From positions 1,215,856 through 1,279,855 of the forward strand of contig OX345645.1 in NCBI GenBank assembly GCA_947044365.1: a stretch of DNA of 64,000 nucleotides, read 5' to 3'. Position numbers and translations under genes: made by a program. The notes beneath the pieces were generated by a model that searched no databases, had not been told where the DNA came from, and was given only the letters and a program-made list of their open reading frames with translations. Position 1 is the stretch's first letter. Each line of letters starts with the position of its first letter. This document shows, piece by piece, positions 9,432-21,300 of the stretch. The stretch comes from Petrosia ficiformis. Taxonomy: Eukaryota > Porifera > Demospongiae > Haplosclerida > Petrosiidae.

Positions 9432-12400
9432 TGTATAATAATGACCTTGTCATCCATTTATATTTTAAATGCTCCTAGTTGTATGTGGCTGTATGTATTT
9501 TAGTTGTGTATTATGAATACAACCCCCCATTGCTTAACAGTAAATCACCTGGAATGTATGGCTCTCTAGAAACTACCACACATATACACCAGCTACATAC
9601 ATTTATTATATATATAATTACATATATACATAATTATATTATATATATATATATATATATCTGTCACCTATATGGGATTTCCCCCAGCCTCTCCAGTTGA
9701 GCCCTTCCCCCTTACTTTATTGAAGTCAGGGTTGATTTGACCTCCAGAATCAATTTCCGTATGTTTGGCTTTTGTTGGTTACCTCCAAGCCCAACTATAG
9801 AATGGTTTTCAATTTATCATCAGCCCAGTATGAAACCCAGTCTTGTAGAGTCAGACTCTACAAACATAAGTGTCCTTAGTATGGAGGTATCCTTAGTTCA
9901 GAGTGTCCTTATCATAGGTTATAGTGGAACCTCTCTATAAAGGACACCTTGAGACTAGTGGAAGTGTCCTTTAAATGCACTTTACACAGAGGCCATTTAA
10001 TACATAAATGTATTGTATTGGGACAAAGATAAGTGTCCTTAATATGGAGTTGTCCTTAATTCAAAGTGTCCTATATAAGAGGTTTTACTGTACTTTTTAG
10101 CGAAATGTAATTATAGTTTTTCTTCATTTTTCAAGTCTATGCAGATTCATATGCATTGCACAAAATTGGTGTACAATATAAACAGCCAATCCCCATTCCG
10201 GATCCAGTGTCACTACCAACAGGATGGGTTGCACCAAGTCTACCATCAGATGATACATTCAGGGTGTGTTATTATATGACTGTATATATGAAACAGGTCT
10301 TATTTCATTTTAAATATTTTCAAAATGCTGAAGACTAACTGCTTGCTCTTCAGCTGTCTTGTGAAAGAAGGCATTAAAATTTTGTTTCTAGATGGGGCAA
10401 CAAATTGTCTTTATGGATTGAATGTTTCATCTGTTTCGCTTATAAAATGTCTGAAAATGAGCATTTAAGCAAATCTGTTTTGGAAAAATGAAAAAATAAG
10501 ACCTCCGTCCTGTGTATGGACTTGACTGACCTGACACGGATGAATAACAAAACATAAAATTGACTGAAAATGCTAAGTGTATTAATAAAAACTAGTTTTA
10601 CAAATTATCAATAGACAACAACCAAATGACTTATGTCATGTGTATGTTATAGATATGTAAGTAATGATTATATTATGTGTGTTGTGTAGGGATAGTATTC
10701 TACAGCATGTTCTCATTATCACAAACTAGACACCACCTGTTGTAAAAAGGCTTGTTATTTTTAAAGCATTTTTATATGCAATGATGTTGAACCAAAATTC
10801 CAGAAATTATAATAATGCGATGATAATATATAGCTTCTGTGTGTGTCTGTCTTATTCTTGTCCAGGTTAATCTGTCCATTGAAACTTCAGTTTTGGAACA
10901 AGCTAAAGTAAGGACGCTAGCTACTGCTGGTGAGGTTGTTGATCCAACTGCATCTCTATCAAGTATGTTCAATGCCGGATGTGTTCCATTAATTCCATAC
11001 CAGACTTCTACAATCCTTACTCCCGTTCCTGTAACAACCGAAAATCCAGTTAGTGATCGCACTATTAATTCAGTACCCCTTGGCGAAATGAGTCTAAGAG
11101 ATTTTGAAGGGGACTCAAACGATCCTTTTGAAATCACAGCTCTGCAAGCCATTGATGTATTCTCAGAGCTTCAAAGTGTCCTCCAACCTGAACTAGTTAA
11201 CACAAATGAAGGGCATGCCAATTCCTCTCAACATGTCCCTATGACAACAGAGCCAACAACTCCATCTGTACTTACATCTCCTCATCCTCCACTTCCTAAT
11301 ATTTCATCTTCTCCACCTTCATTTTTTCCACCAAACTCAACTAATGCTCCAATAGGGTCTAGAAATGTTAGTAATAATACTCGTAGACCTCCTGTAGGAG
11401 GGGTGGGAGTACTTGTGGATTTTGGAATAAGGAGACCAGAGGAGGTAAATTTCCATGATCTATATGTAATATTGTAACTAAGAGTTAGGCAATACCAATG
11501 CTCTCTTGAAGGGAAGTTTAGTCCAAGGGGTAGGTGTGGCTAATTAATTACACACTCACATAAATAATTAAATCATATCATGAATAATATTATAATTCTT
11601 TTCAATACTATATACATACACATGCCTTCAAAATCTCATGAATATCATTATGTGGTTGATTAAGGGTAGGTTGGGGTTCCCTTGTGATTAGGGCTCAATC
11701 AGTATCAAAGCCTTTTCTGGACATCACTGCATTAATTTTATTAATTTTTTGACCACAGGTCTGGGCTAATTAAATTCCACTAGTACTCACCATGTGTTAG
11801 GGATAACCACTTGGTTTACCTGGGTATATAATTAAGCATACACAATCTGAAATTAAAACTGTTATCGGTATTGTTTCACTTCCTAACAGACAGAATCAAC
11901 AGTTGTATATATAGGAAAGCTAATTTATGTTATAATATATGCACATAAAAAGACAAATAATGTTTTGTTTGTGATATTTAAAAGACATTTGAAATAATGA
12001 TTACAACATCATTAATTGCGATATGATGATCGATATAATGTAGTTGAAAAATTTCCCAACCCTAACTGTAACTACATGTATGGCAACTACACTCATAGTA
12101 ATACATTACATGTCCAGTCATTAAACTGATATAAACCCCACCCCACTACACTCATAGTAATACATTACATGTCCAGTCATTAAACTGATATAAACCCCAC
12201 CCCCCCCCCCACAGGAATTGCCTCCTTATCCTGTTGTATCAACTACTGGACAATCAACAATAAATACAACCACTTACCCTCAGACAATATCTCCAGTACC
12301 GTTTTCCAACCCAGGTCGTGTACCTCCACCTGTCGGCCCTAAGCCCCATATTGTACCACTGACTGGTGTACCAGATAGTAGTCCATTTTCAGGTGTACCA

Positions 12401-14499
12401 GTTTTACCTCCGATAAATCAAACAAGGCCACCTCCATATGAGGAAGATCACTATGTAACGTTTTCTAGCACTTCAACGCCACAAGTTACAGATCATTATA
12501 CAACATTTTCTAGCACTCCTCAACCTTCCTCTTCTGTCCCTCAAGTTAGAGGGTATAGCTTACCTGATATTAGAGAAAGCTTGACACGTGACGAAAAGGA
12601 AAACCTATTGAGTATCAGCACTATGGGATTTCCTGCTCCAAGAGTAGCTAGAGCACTAAAACAGTGTGGTGGAGATAAACAAAAGGTGAGTGCTGATAAT
12701 GGTATGTAAAGTATATGTCAATAAAATGTCACCATACAGTAACAGTAATTACCTTAGTTCTACTGTCGGTATAGTATAGTAATTATGACATTTCCTTAAG
12801 ATACAGTATATGTCAATAAATTGTCACCATACAGTAACAGTAATTACCTTAGTTCTACTGTCAGTATAGTATAGTAATTACTGTCTCACTACTGTGGTAT
12901 TCAATATGTACAGCAATTACTATTAAAACTACTATTGAACTACTGTAGTTTGAATATGAAACTACTGAGTAATTACTGTCCTGTATGATGACTTTTTATT
13001 GACATATACTGTCTATAATATAACTTGAACAGATGGTAATGAATGGCCCGGCCCTTTCATGTAATGTTCTAGTGGGTGATTGAACAAACATGTTTTGAGA
13101 ATGTTAGAAGACAACTTACAACACAAAATGTATTCGATTTCTCTGAATTTCACAGTTTGTGTTTGTTAATGTCATTCTTTCTCTCCCTTCATTCATAACT
13201 ATGTTTCTTGACTTCTTAAACACATATAGTCTGTTCTCATTCATGATGTCCTCACAATTATGATGTGATGACTTTATATGTACTATAATGTATAGTTTAA
13301 TGTCATAAGGTTAATACATGATTATACTGTAACTCAATAATGAAGCAATGGATTGAGACTTGACATACACAAAAAAAGTACGGGAAGGATAATTATATGA
13401 AAATGGTGCCGGTAAAAAGATTGTTGGTCATTCCAAACTAAAGTTATGAACATTTTTCTGAGGACAAGATGAATGTGAATGACCTTTAGTTTATGTTGTT
13501 CATTAACATCATCTTCATTCATATGTTCTGTTGCATAATCTTTGAAAAAATTTCAGATAGACACATATCCTTAAAAACCCAAATTTATGAATTGTCAAGA
13601 AAAAAAATGATAGTCCGTGCATTTCAGATGTGTGTTGATATGTTAAAGTATAAATAATTTGTTTGTTTTATTAATTAGAGACTTTGTTTATTAATATTTC
13701 TCAATGACAGGCGCTTGATTTTCTTTTTCTTATTAATGAAATTGAAGAGAAAGGACATTCAGGAGATAGTGCAGAAACAGCTTTACTATCACATGAACAA
13801 AATGTAGAGAAGGTATGATAAACTAAAGGTCACCTTTCACATTGATCTTAGGATGATGAAAATCTTTTATTGTATCACTTCTTTTTTTGTATACGTCAAA
13901 TTTGTTGAACTACCGGAGCATTAAATATTAAATCACTAAACCCTACGATTGGGATCATATTCTACTGATTGTTTTCAGTATGGTAGCTGTATGTAATACA
14001 TTTATGAATGCTAAATTAACAGTCATGTGACCTAATGTTCAAAAAGGGACACTCCCATATAATATAGTTTTGATCAAACACTAACCCCTATGCCATTCTG
14101 CTATTTTGTTTATACAGGAAATCTGTATCTAGGAAGAGATTTTATTAAGCTTCTTATATACCAAATTTCTTTAACATCTTGTACTGGAATGGCAAATGAT
14201 TAAATGTAACCATTTGATTAAAATTATTTTACCAGAAATAGTCCCTTCATATATATCCAGTTAGTAGTTACTATTTCAAGTAGATACTTCCGTCTTTCTA
14301 TGTAATATCATTTCAAAACATTTCATAGCATTTCATATAATGATCTTTTAAAGAAACTTTAAATTTTCAGTCATTGGAGTATTTAAAAGAAGTAGCTTGT
14401 TATAAAGAAGTATGGCCGGAGGAGTCTATTCATGATGCTTATAAAACAGCTGGAGGAGATTGGAACAAAACTATTGATATATTAACTCAAGGAAGATGA
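9232..14499 (+). CDS. UBAP1: UBAP1-like ESCRT-I subunit
   Basis: Six exons: 9232-9286, about 10145-10263 (an alternative acceptor at 10136 keeps the frame), 10866-11444, 12215-12685, 13711-13812 and 14371-14499, giving about 484 residues. The N-terminal exons encode a basic start and a segment (IPIPDPVSLPTGW) where UBAP1 carries its UMA/MVB12-associated region. Exon 3 contains DFEGDSNDPFE then ALQAIDVFSELQSVL, matching the conserved acidic/hydrophobic patch of UBAP1. Exon 4 is Pro/Ser/Thr-rich with a PPPYEE motif. The C-terminus carries overlapping UBA helices: LTRDEKENLLSISTMGF to ALKQCGGDKQKALDFLF, then SLEYLKEVACYKEVWPEES to AYKTAGGDWNKTIDIL. UBAP1 binds ubiquitin and, within ESCRT-I on endosomes, sorts ubiquitinated receptors for lysosomal degradation. 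Introns contain several MITEs. Confidence 0.85.
9865..10095. mobile_element. MITE with GTGTCCTTA internal repeats in UBAP1 intron 1
   Basis: Multiple forward and inverted AAGTGTCCTT motifs are present. The 5' part has TATAGTGGAACCTCTCTATA, and the inverse of a similar sequence ends the element near 10095 (ATATAAGAGGTTTTACTGT). This layout is a terminal-inverted-repeat element without coding capacity. Confidence 0.5.
12088..12210. repeat. 58-bp tandem duplication ending in a poly-C acceptor tract
   Basis: Two nearly identical copies of a unit starting CTACACTCATAGTAATACA and ending in a C-rich tail. The second copy continues into CCCACCCCCCCCCCCACAG, the polypyrimidine tract and acceptor of UBAP1 exon 4. 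Confidence 0.85.
12710..13012. mobile_element. MITE family 1 copy with internal duplication
   Basis: Same element as 4529-4741. The left terminal 80 bp is repeated (12710-12790 and 12806-12890), as if a second copy inserted into or recombined with the first. It starts only about 25 bp after the donor of UBAP1 exon 4. Confidence 0.6.
13227..13492 (+). mobile_element. MITE family 2, full-length copy
   Basis: About 265 bp. The left end is AGTCTGTTCTCATTCATGAT and the right end is GAATGTGAATGACCTTTA, which are imperfect inverted copies of each other. Internal landmarks are GTCATAAGGTTAATACATG, ACTTGACATACACAAAAAA and TTGGTCATTCCAAACTAAAG. It is in UBAP1 intron 4. Confidence 0.65.
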
Positions 14500-14735
14500 A
14501 AATCACTATAATGTTATCCAATTTAAATGTTACCTTATTAATTTTTGTCTGTAGAATTATTGATGTTCAAAACTTTTGCATAAACTAACAGTTTTGCAAT
14601 TGTAGGATCATACATGTATTACACGTTTTGTGAATTCCAATATTAATTTCAATACCACCACTTCTCTGTTTAGTGGTTACAGAAGAGATTATCTTGTCTG
14701 AAAGGAATGGGAGTTTCTTCATATAACCATTCTTT

Positions 14736-15035
14736 ACTATAAATAGAAACCATTTGCTACTATAAATAGAAACCACTCCACTATAAATAGAAACCATTTG
14801 CTACTATAAATAGAAACCATTCTCTACTATAAATAGAAACCATTTGCTACTATAAATAGAAACCATTTGCTACTACAAATAGAAACCTTTTGCTACTATA
14901 AATAGAAACCATTTGCTACTATAAATAGAAACGATTCTCTACTATAAAGAGAAACCATTTGCTACTATAAATAGAAACTATAAATAGAAACGATTCTCTA
15001 CTATAAATAGAAACCATTTGCTACTATATATAGAA
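14736..15035 (+). repeat. 23-bp minisatellite carrying about 11 CTATAAATAG sites
   Basis: Tandem units CTACTATAAATAGAAACCAT plus a short variable tail. I count about 11 exact CTATAAATAG cores, one CTATATATAG and two decayed units. Unit length varies slightly. The core matches the MEF2 consensus YTA(A/T)4TAR exactly and also contains a TATA-box-like string. Confidence 0.85.
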
Positions 15036-15489
15036 AACTGCACACCACTTCTACAGCTGGACGTATGATGTAATGCAGTTGTAGTTACATGAAGGAGCAT
15101 GGCTCTACTGGGGCAGAAAAAGCATATTCAAAGTGAGGGGCTGACAAAGATTGGGGGGCACAACAATGCAGCTGCATCATCCACCAGGGGGAGGGCTAGG
15201 GTGCAGTAGAGGATGTGCCCCCACCCCTGCAAAACGTGGAAGCTAAAATGTAATGCTCCCTAAGGCTCTTCAGAGAGGCTCTATTTATACAATGACAGTA
15301 CAATGATGTGACGATGTACATGGTTAAAAACGTTTAAATCCTCATCTTTCAGTAAACTACACACTAGTACTGCTCTTTTTTCAGCTATATTCATTTGCCT
15401 CACTAAGTTAATGTAAAAAGAACTTTGTACACAATTGCAAATGTGCAGAAATATCGAAAAACAAAAGTATGCAATCATGTTACTTTAAC

Positions 15490-15725
15490 TAAAGTCTGTT
15501 CAAATTCACGATGTCCTCAAAATTATGATGTGATGTGTACTATAGTGTATAGTTTAATGTCATAAGGTTAATACATGTAACTCAATAATGAAGTAATTAA
15601 TTGAAATTTGACATACACAAAAAAGAACGGGAAGGACTATTATATGAAAATGGTATAGGTAAAAAGATTGCTAGTCATTCCAAAGTAAAGTTATGAGGTC
15701 ATGGTGAACGTGAATGACCTTTATA
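15490..15725 (+). mobile_element. MITE family 2 copy
   Basis: Ends AAAGTCTGTTCAAATTCACG and GAACGTGAATGACCTTTA form the inverted repeat. The internal sequence follows the copy at 13227-13492. Confidence 0.65.
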
Positions 15726-16037
15726 TTGATAGGGTTATGGAAGTGGTTTAAATTTATTGAAATACCATTCCCACCTGTCATAGGTTTTGACATTCCTACA
15801 TGCTCTTTCATTTTTGTACTAACTATTTTTTATTCATTTCCATTCTTTTTTTTTGAATGACTATATATAGTCATTACCACAATTAAAAAAAATGATTACC
15901 ATGCATTGTGGCAAGACAAATGTCAGCCAAGATTGAGATGTAGAGAGTGAGAGTGTGGAATATTGATTATTGGTTATTAAGTTGTGGGGAGTGGACATAG
16001 GTATAAATTTGCTGAGTTGACGAGTAATTCATTCACT

Positions 16038-17132
16038 ATGGACATCTCCAATGATTCCTGCAACCATTCCATTTCAGATGAAATTCGCAGGAAAGTACTG
16101 ATTGCATTTACAAGTTCAGGTCTCATATCGGCGGTTACCTGTATCACTGCTATTTTGTTAATGATATGTTTCTGTATGCATAAGCAGCTAATACACAGAC
16201 TAATGCTATACCTGTTATTCTCTGCTTTATTTTTCTCAATTTCAATTGTCATACAAATATCAGGACTACAACAGGACTATTGGAAAGGAGTACACTATGA
16301 ATGGTGCATAGCTGAAGGTTTCTTAATACTTTACTCGTTATGGGTAATGCTTCTCTCGACTTTAAATATAACAATTCACTTAACAATTATGGTTATATTC
16401 TATATGCATTACAAGAAGTTATCAAAGCTTGAACCTTTTTATATTCTCTTCCCTTGGTTGTTTCCTCTTCTGTTTACTTGGATACCATTCATAAATGACA
16501 CATATGGGATTGCAGGACCATGGTGTTGGATTAAACTATATAACAATCATTGTGATCTTACTGAAATTGGAACAATAGAGGAGTATTCACTTTGGTATGG
16601 TGAGTTCTTTGTACTGCTAATCATCAATACATTTACAATTATAGCCGTAATAACAGTACTTTGCAAACGAGCTTACACCGGAGATCAGCAAATCGGAATG
16701 AACTATAACAAAGCACTCAAACAGACATTACCATTGATCGCTTTTCCAATTTTATATCAAATTCAAAGTTGGACAACCTTAGCGGATAGGACATATCAAT
16801 TAATGAAACTTAGTAATAATTCATTAATACTATGGATTGTACCTGCTATTTTATCTTCTGGTTGGGGCTTTCTTGCAAGTTGTACCACAATAATCTATTT
16901 AGGGTGCCTTGGAAAGTTTACCAAGTGCAATCCCAAAAGGGTTGTAGGTTGTTGCAATTGTACAACATGTCTGGAAGCCAAAGTGAATGTAATTGAATCA
17001 GAGGAGCAACAACACCTTCTTGATCCTGAAGATGGTTTGACCGATGCTGCATATAGTACAGTGACTGCACCAACATCATTTCATCCTCCCAATGAGAGCT
17101 CAGTTGATGGGATGAATTCAATGTTTAGCTGA
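16038..17132 (+). CDS. Seven-TM receptor, cAMP-receptor/GPR157-like, copy 1
   Basis: Intronless 364-residue protein with a short extracellular N-terminus (two N-glycosylation sequons: NDS, NHS) and seven hydrophobic segments. TM1 is near residues 20-45, TM2 53-75, TM3 85-110 and TM4 125-145. A characteristic GPWCWIKLY follows TM4 and GMNYNKALKQTLP precedes TM6. The WCWI motif in the second extracellular loop and the short N-terminus resemble the cAMP-receptor-like/GPR157 group of GPCRs. The C-tail is Cys-rich near the membrane (GCCNCTTC, possible palmitoylation), then has EEQQHLLDPED, an acidic dileucine sorting motif, and ends with Ser/Thr-rich PPNESS. I chose the ATG at 16038; no in-frame ATG lies just upstream. 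Ligand and G protein are unknown. It is followed after 103 bp by a paralogue. Confidence 0.75.
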   Translation: MDISNDSCNHSISDEIRRKVLIAFTSSGLISAVTCITAILLMICFCMHKQLIHRLMLYLLFSALFFSISIVIQISGLQQDYWKGVHYEWCIAEGFLILYSLWVMLLSTLNITIHLTIMVIFYMHYKKLSKLEPFYILFPWLFPLLFTWIPFINDTYGIAGPWCWIKLYNNHCDLTEIGTIEEYSLWYGEFFVLLIINTFTIIAVITVLCKRAYTGDQQIGMNYNKALKQTLPLIAFPILYQIQSWTTLADRTYQLMKLSNNSLILWIVPAILSSGWGFLASCTTIIYLGCLGKFTKCNPKRVVGCCNCTTCLEAKVNVIESEEQQHLLDPEDGLTDAAYSTVTAPTSFHPPNESSVDGMNSMFS

Positions 17133-17235
17133 GTAGGGTTCATATCATTAATTATGTTATGCATTTATTGTTTGAAAATAACTCAATGCAAGATTTCTTG
17201 GTAATTTGTGGGAGTGGTACACAGAATATTGAACA

Positions 17236-18300
17236 ATGGCTGAGTCTTGTAATCAATCACTTCCTGATAAGATTCACAGAGAATTGATGATCATTTACTC
17301 AAGTTGTAGTCTCCTTTCAGCTTTTGGATGTACTTTGGCCATTCTTTTGATCTTATGCTTTCGTATGTACAAACTGTTAACACATCGTCTCATTTTATAT
17401 CATCTTCTTTCGGCACTGTTTTACTCAATTTCCAATATACTACAAGTAACTTCACTGTATCAGGACTATTGGAGTGGTGAAGATTATCAGTGGTGTATTG
17501 CAGAAGCCTTTCTATTACAGTACAGTAACTGGGCAATGCTTTTAGCTACCTTAAACATAACTCTTCATATGACAGGAATGGTGATTTTTTATATGTATTA
17601 TACACATTTATCAAAACTTGAACCATTCTATATTCTGTTCCCTTTGTTTTTCCCTGCCCTTATTGTGTGGATACCTCTTATTAACAATGATTATGGAATA
17701 TCAGGACCTTGGTGTTGGATTAAACTATACGATGAAAACTGCACATGGAATAGAGAAGGAATGATAGAAGAATATGCATTATGGTATGGAGAATTTCTAT
17801 TGTCATTGGTTATGAACAGTCTTGCAATCATTTTGTTGGTGGTTGTTCTATGTAAGCGAGCACATTGTGGTGGAGATAGTAACAACTTGGGACTCAATTA
17901 TAATAAAGCATTAAAACAGACGTTGCCCATAATCGGTTTCCCTATCATATACCAGATTATCGGCTGGATGAATCTTGCTAATCGTACTATTCAAGCCAAA
18001 GAAGGAGGAAAAGGCAACTATGCATTATGGTTGATTCACTCTGTCTCTGCTCCAAGTCATGGGTTCTTTGCTAGTGTAATGACCATAATATATCTAGCAA
18101 TAATTCGTAAATTTAAGAAAGAAGAAATAAGGAAGGTAGTTTCTGAATGGTGTGGCAAAAACAGAGAAGTTGAGAAACGAAATTCAGAAACCCAGAGGCT
18201 TCTTGATCCAGAAGATCACATAACAAATACCGTGACGATACCTACAACATTCAATCCTCCAAATGAAAGTGCAATTGATGATGTGTATAGTATGAATTGA
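17236..18300 (+). CDS. Seven-TM receptor, cAMP-receptor/GPR157-like, copy 2
   Basis: Intronless 354-residue tandem duplicate of the preceding receptor, similar over its whole length. Shared blocks are LSKLEPFYILFP, SGPWCWIKLY, EEYALWYGEF, LNYNKALKQTLP and FPIIYQI. It has the same seven hydrophobic segments and an N-glycosylation sequon near the N-terminus (NQS). The C-tail keeps the plan of copy 1: ETQRLLDPED (acidic dileucine), then IPTTFNPPNES and an acidic end. The membrane-proximal Cys cluster of copy 1 is replaced here by Lys/Glu-rich sequence (KFKKEEIRK), so the two tails differ in possible palmitoylation. Both genes are read in the same direction with 103 bp between stop and start. Confidence 0.75.
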   Translation: MAESCNQSLPDKIHRELMIIYSSCSLLSAFGCTLAILLILCFRMYKLLTHRLILYHLLSALFYSISNILQVTSLYQDYWSGEDYQWCIAEAFLLQYSNWAMLLATLNITLHMTGMVIFYMYYTHLSKLEPFYILFPLFFPALIVWIPLINNDYGISGPWCWIKLYDENCTWNREGMIEEYALWYGEFLLSLVMNSLAIILLVVVLCKRAHCGGDSNNLGLNYNKALKQTLPIIGFPIIYQIIGWMNLANRTIQAKEGGKGNYALWLIHSVSAPSHGFFASVMTIIYLAIIRKFKKEEIRKVVSEWCGKNREVEKRNSETQRLLDPEDHITNTVTIPTTFNPPNESAIDDVYSMN

Positions 18301-18359
18301 GTAATCAATCTATTATCATGTGCTGTAGTTGATTCTTTATAATTATAAATAATTGATTA

Positions 18360-21300
18360 TTAATCTGAATCATTAAATACGATGTGAGAACCTTCAAATG
18401 TTGTTTTTAAAGAGTGTTGCTGTTTCCTCTTACGACTGGCTTCCCAAGAAGGATGCAATGTTTCTTCAGTATCAAAAGTTTTCATTTGCTTTACAAATTG
18501 AGTTTGTTTAGAATTCTGTTTCTTTCTTTTATCTCTAATTGTGAGTTTTCCAACACCTGAAACTAAACACAAACTACTTAAATGTGCAAACAAAACAACC
18601 CTTTACTAAACAAACCTCTGGCAGTGACTCGTCTTCTATGATTGGCCTTATCACCATACCTCTGTTCCCATAACCTACACAAAAAACAATTAGTCAAAAC
18701 CACAATCAAGATTTTGCTGTGCTATGCATTGTTAGACTTCCCGCACTAATGGGTTTGGTTTAGTTTAGAATGTCAATTGAGCCTACAAGATTGTCAATTG
18801 AGCCTACAAGATCTGATAGCAATTCAGTTACTCGCACTAATGGGTTTGGTTTAGTTTAGAATGTCAATTGAGCCTACAAGATCTGATAGCAATTCAGTTC
18901 TCACACTAATGGGTTTGGTTTAGTTTAGAATGTCAATTGAGCCTACAAGATCTGATAGCAATTCAGTTCTCGCACTAATGGGTTTGGTTTAGTTTAGAAT
19001 GTCAATTGAGCCTACAAGATCTGATAGCAATTCAGTTCTCGCACTAATGGGTTTAGTTTAGAATGTCAATTGAGCCTACAAGATCTGATAGCAATTCAGT
19101 TCTCGCACTAATGGGTTTGGTTTAGTTTAGAATGTCAATTGAGCCTACAAGATCTGATAGCAATTCAGTTCTCGCACTAATGGGTTTGGTTTAGTTTAGA
19201 ATGTCAATTGAGCCTACAGGATCTGATAGCAATTCAGTTCTCGCACTAATGGGTTTGGTTTAGTTTAGAATGTCAATTGAGCCTACAAGATTGTCAATTG
19301 AGCCTACAAGATCTGATAGCAATTCAGTTACTCGCACTAATGGGTTTGGTTTAGTTTAGAATGTCAATTGAGCCTACAAGATCTGATAGCAATTCAGTTC
19401 TCGCACTAATGGGTTTGGTTTAGTTTAGAATGTCAATTGAGCCTACAAGATCTGATAGCAATTCAGTTCTCGCACTAATGGGTTTGGTTTAGTTTAGAAT
19501 GTCAATTGAGCCTACAAGATCTGATAGCAATTCAGTTCTCGCACTAATGGGTTTGGTTTAGTTTAGAATGTCAATTGAGCCTACAAGATTGTCAATTGAG
19601 CCTACAAGATCTGATAGCAATTCAGTTACTCGCACTAATGGGTTTGGTTTAGTTTAGAATGTCAATTGAGCCTACAAGATCTGATAGCAATTCAGTTCTC
19701 GCACTAATGGGTTTGGTTTAGTTTAGAATGTCAATTGAGCCTACAAGATCTGATAGCAATTCAGTTCTCGCACTAATGGGTTTGGTTTAGTTTAGAATGT
19801 CAATTGAGCCTACAAGATCTGATAGCAATTCAGTTCTCGCACTAATGGGTTTGGTTTAGTTTAGAATGTCAATTGAGCCTACAAGATCTGATAGCAATTC
19901 AGTTCTCGCACTAATGGGTTTGGTTTAGTTTAGAATGTCAATTGAGCCTACAAGATTGTCAATTGAGCCTACAAGATCTGATAGCAATTCAGTTACTCGC
20001 ACTAATGGGTTTGGTTTAGTTTAGAATGTCAATTGAGCCTACAAGATCTGATAGCAATTCAGTTCTCGCACTAATGGGTTTGGTTTAGTTTAGAATGTCA
20101 ATTGAGCCTACAAGATCTGATAGCAATTCAGTTCTCGCACTAATGGGTTTGGTTTAGTTTAGAATGTCAATTGAGCCTACAAGATCTGATAGCAATTCAG
20201 TTCTCGCACTAATGGGTTTGGTTTAGTTTAGAATGTCAATTGAGCCTACAAGATCTGATAGCAATTCAGTTCTCGCACTAATGGGTTTGGTTTAGTTTAG
20301 AATGTCAATTGAGCCTACAAGATCTGATAGCAATTCAGTTCTCGCACTAATGGGTTTAGTTTAGAATGTCAATTGAGCCTACAAGATCTGATAGCAATTC
20401 AGTTCTCGCACTAATGGGTTTGGTTTAGTTTAGAATGTCAATTGAGCCTACAAGATCTGATAGCAATTCAGTTACTAGCTACTACTTACTAGTGCTCACC
20501 ACAATACAGGCAGGACACATTTGTGATGCCAAAATGCAAATATCAGCGCTCTAAAATTACTAGAGCACCACTTATTTACCGCCCTGGTTTAATCATTAAC
20601 ATTTCAATCATATCCTCATCACCTCATGCCTGCCTTAATCTGCTAGAGTGTGAAAATGTGACTAAAGTTAGGTACTAACATGCTACTCAAAGTACATATC
20701 TCTTATATTAAACTTACCTCCTCCTTGCTCTTTGTCCCATACGATTCTTTGGTTCAAAATGCTGTTGTTTGTGACTAATTATTTTTTCTCTGCTTGAGAG
20801 TGAACCCACGAATACAGAATCATAATTTTTAGTTGTTGTTTTCTCAAATGTCTTTTGTCTTTTTAAGTTATAACCATCAGACATTTTAAAATCCTTCTGA
20901 TGTCTCAGTTTATGATAAACAGAAATTCCATTTTCTGTACCAACTGATTCATCATCTGTTTCATCATGAGAGCCGGTATCAACTTCTTCCTCCTCTTCTT
21001 CACTCTTGATTGTCTGGTTACTATTTTCTGGCTCCATTTCTTCTACCTTCTCTTTCACGTCACTTCCTTGGTCACATCTTAGTACTCTTTTTTTGGATGA
21101 GAATAGTAAAGGACTGGTGGGTTTTTTAGCTGGTGGTTTACAAGTTCTATTTTTCAGAACTTCACTCATACACTTAGAATGAACTAGCCTCCATTTTGCT
21201 CTTTCCAATATTTCTACAGGAAGCTAAAAACAGAAGTCCATAAATTTGACTGTTATTGCTACATATGTCATATAAAAAGGATTTTTAATCAATTCCTTAG

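Larger units (their letters stand above)
14500..16037. other. Intergenic region between UBAP1 and the GPCR pair
   Basis: It contains the UBAP1 3' flank, the CTATAAATAG array (14736-15035), a G-rich stretch at 15120-15230, a family-2 MITE (15490-15725) and the GPCR1 upstream region. A TATA-like ACTATATATAGT palindrome lies near 15860. No exon was recognised. Confidence 0.5.

Noticed and set aside
15984..16037. Upstream extension of GPCR1 to a GTG at 15984
   Set aside because: Eukaryotic initiation needs ATG here. The ATG at 16038 gives an N-terminus matching that of GPCR2.
18735..20475. CRISPR-like array
   Set aside because: The units are contiguous 69-91 bp repeats without unique spacers, in a eukaryotic intron. 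It is a satellite.
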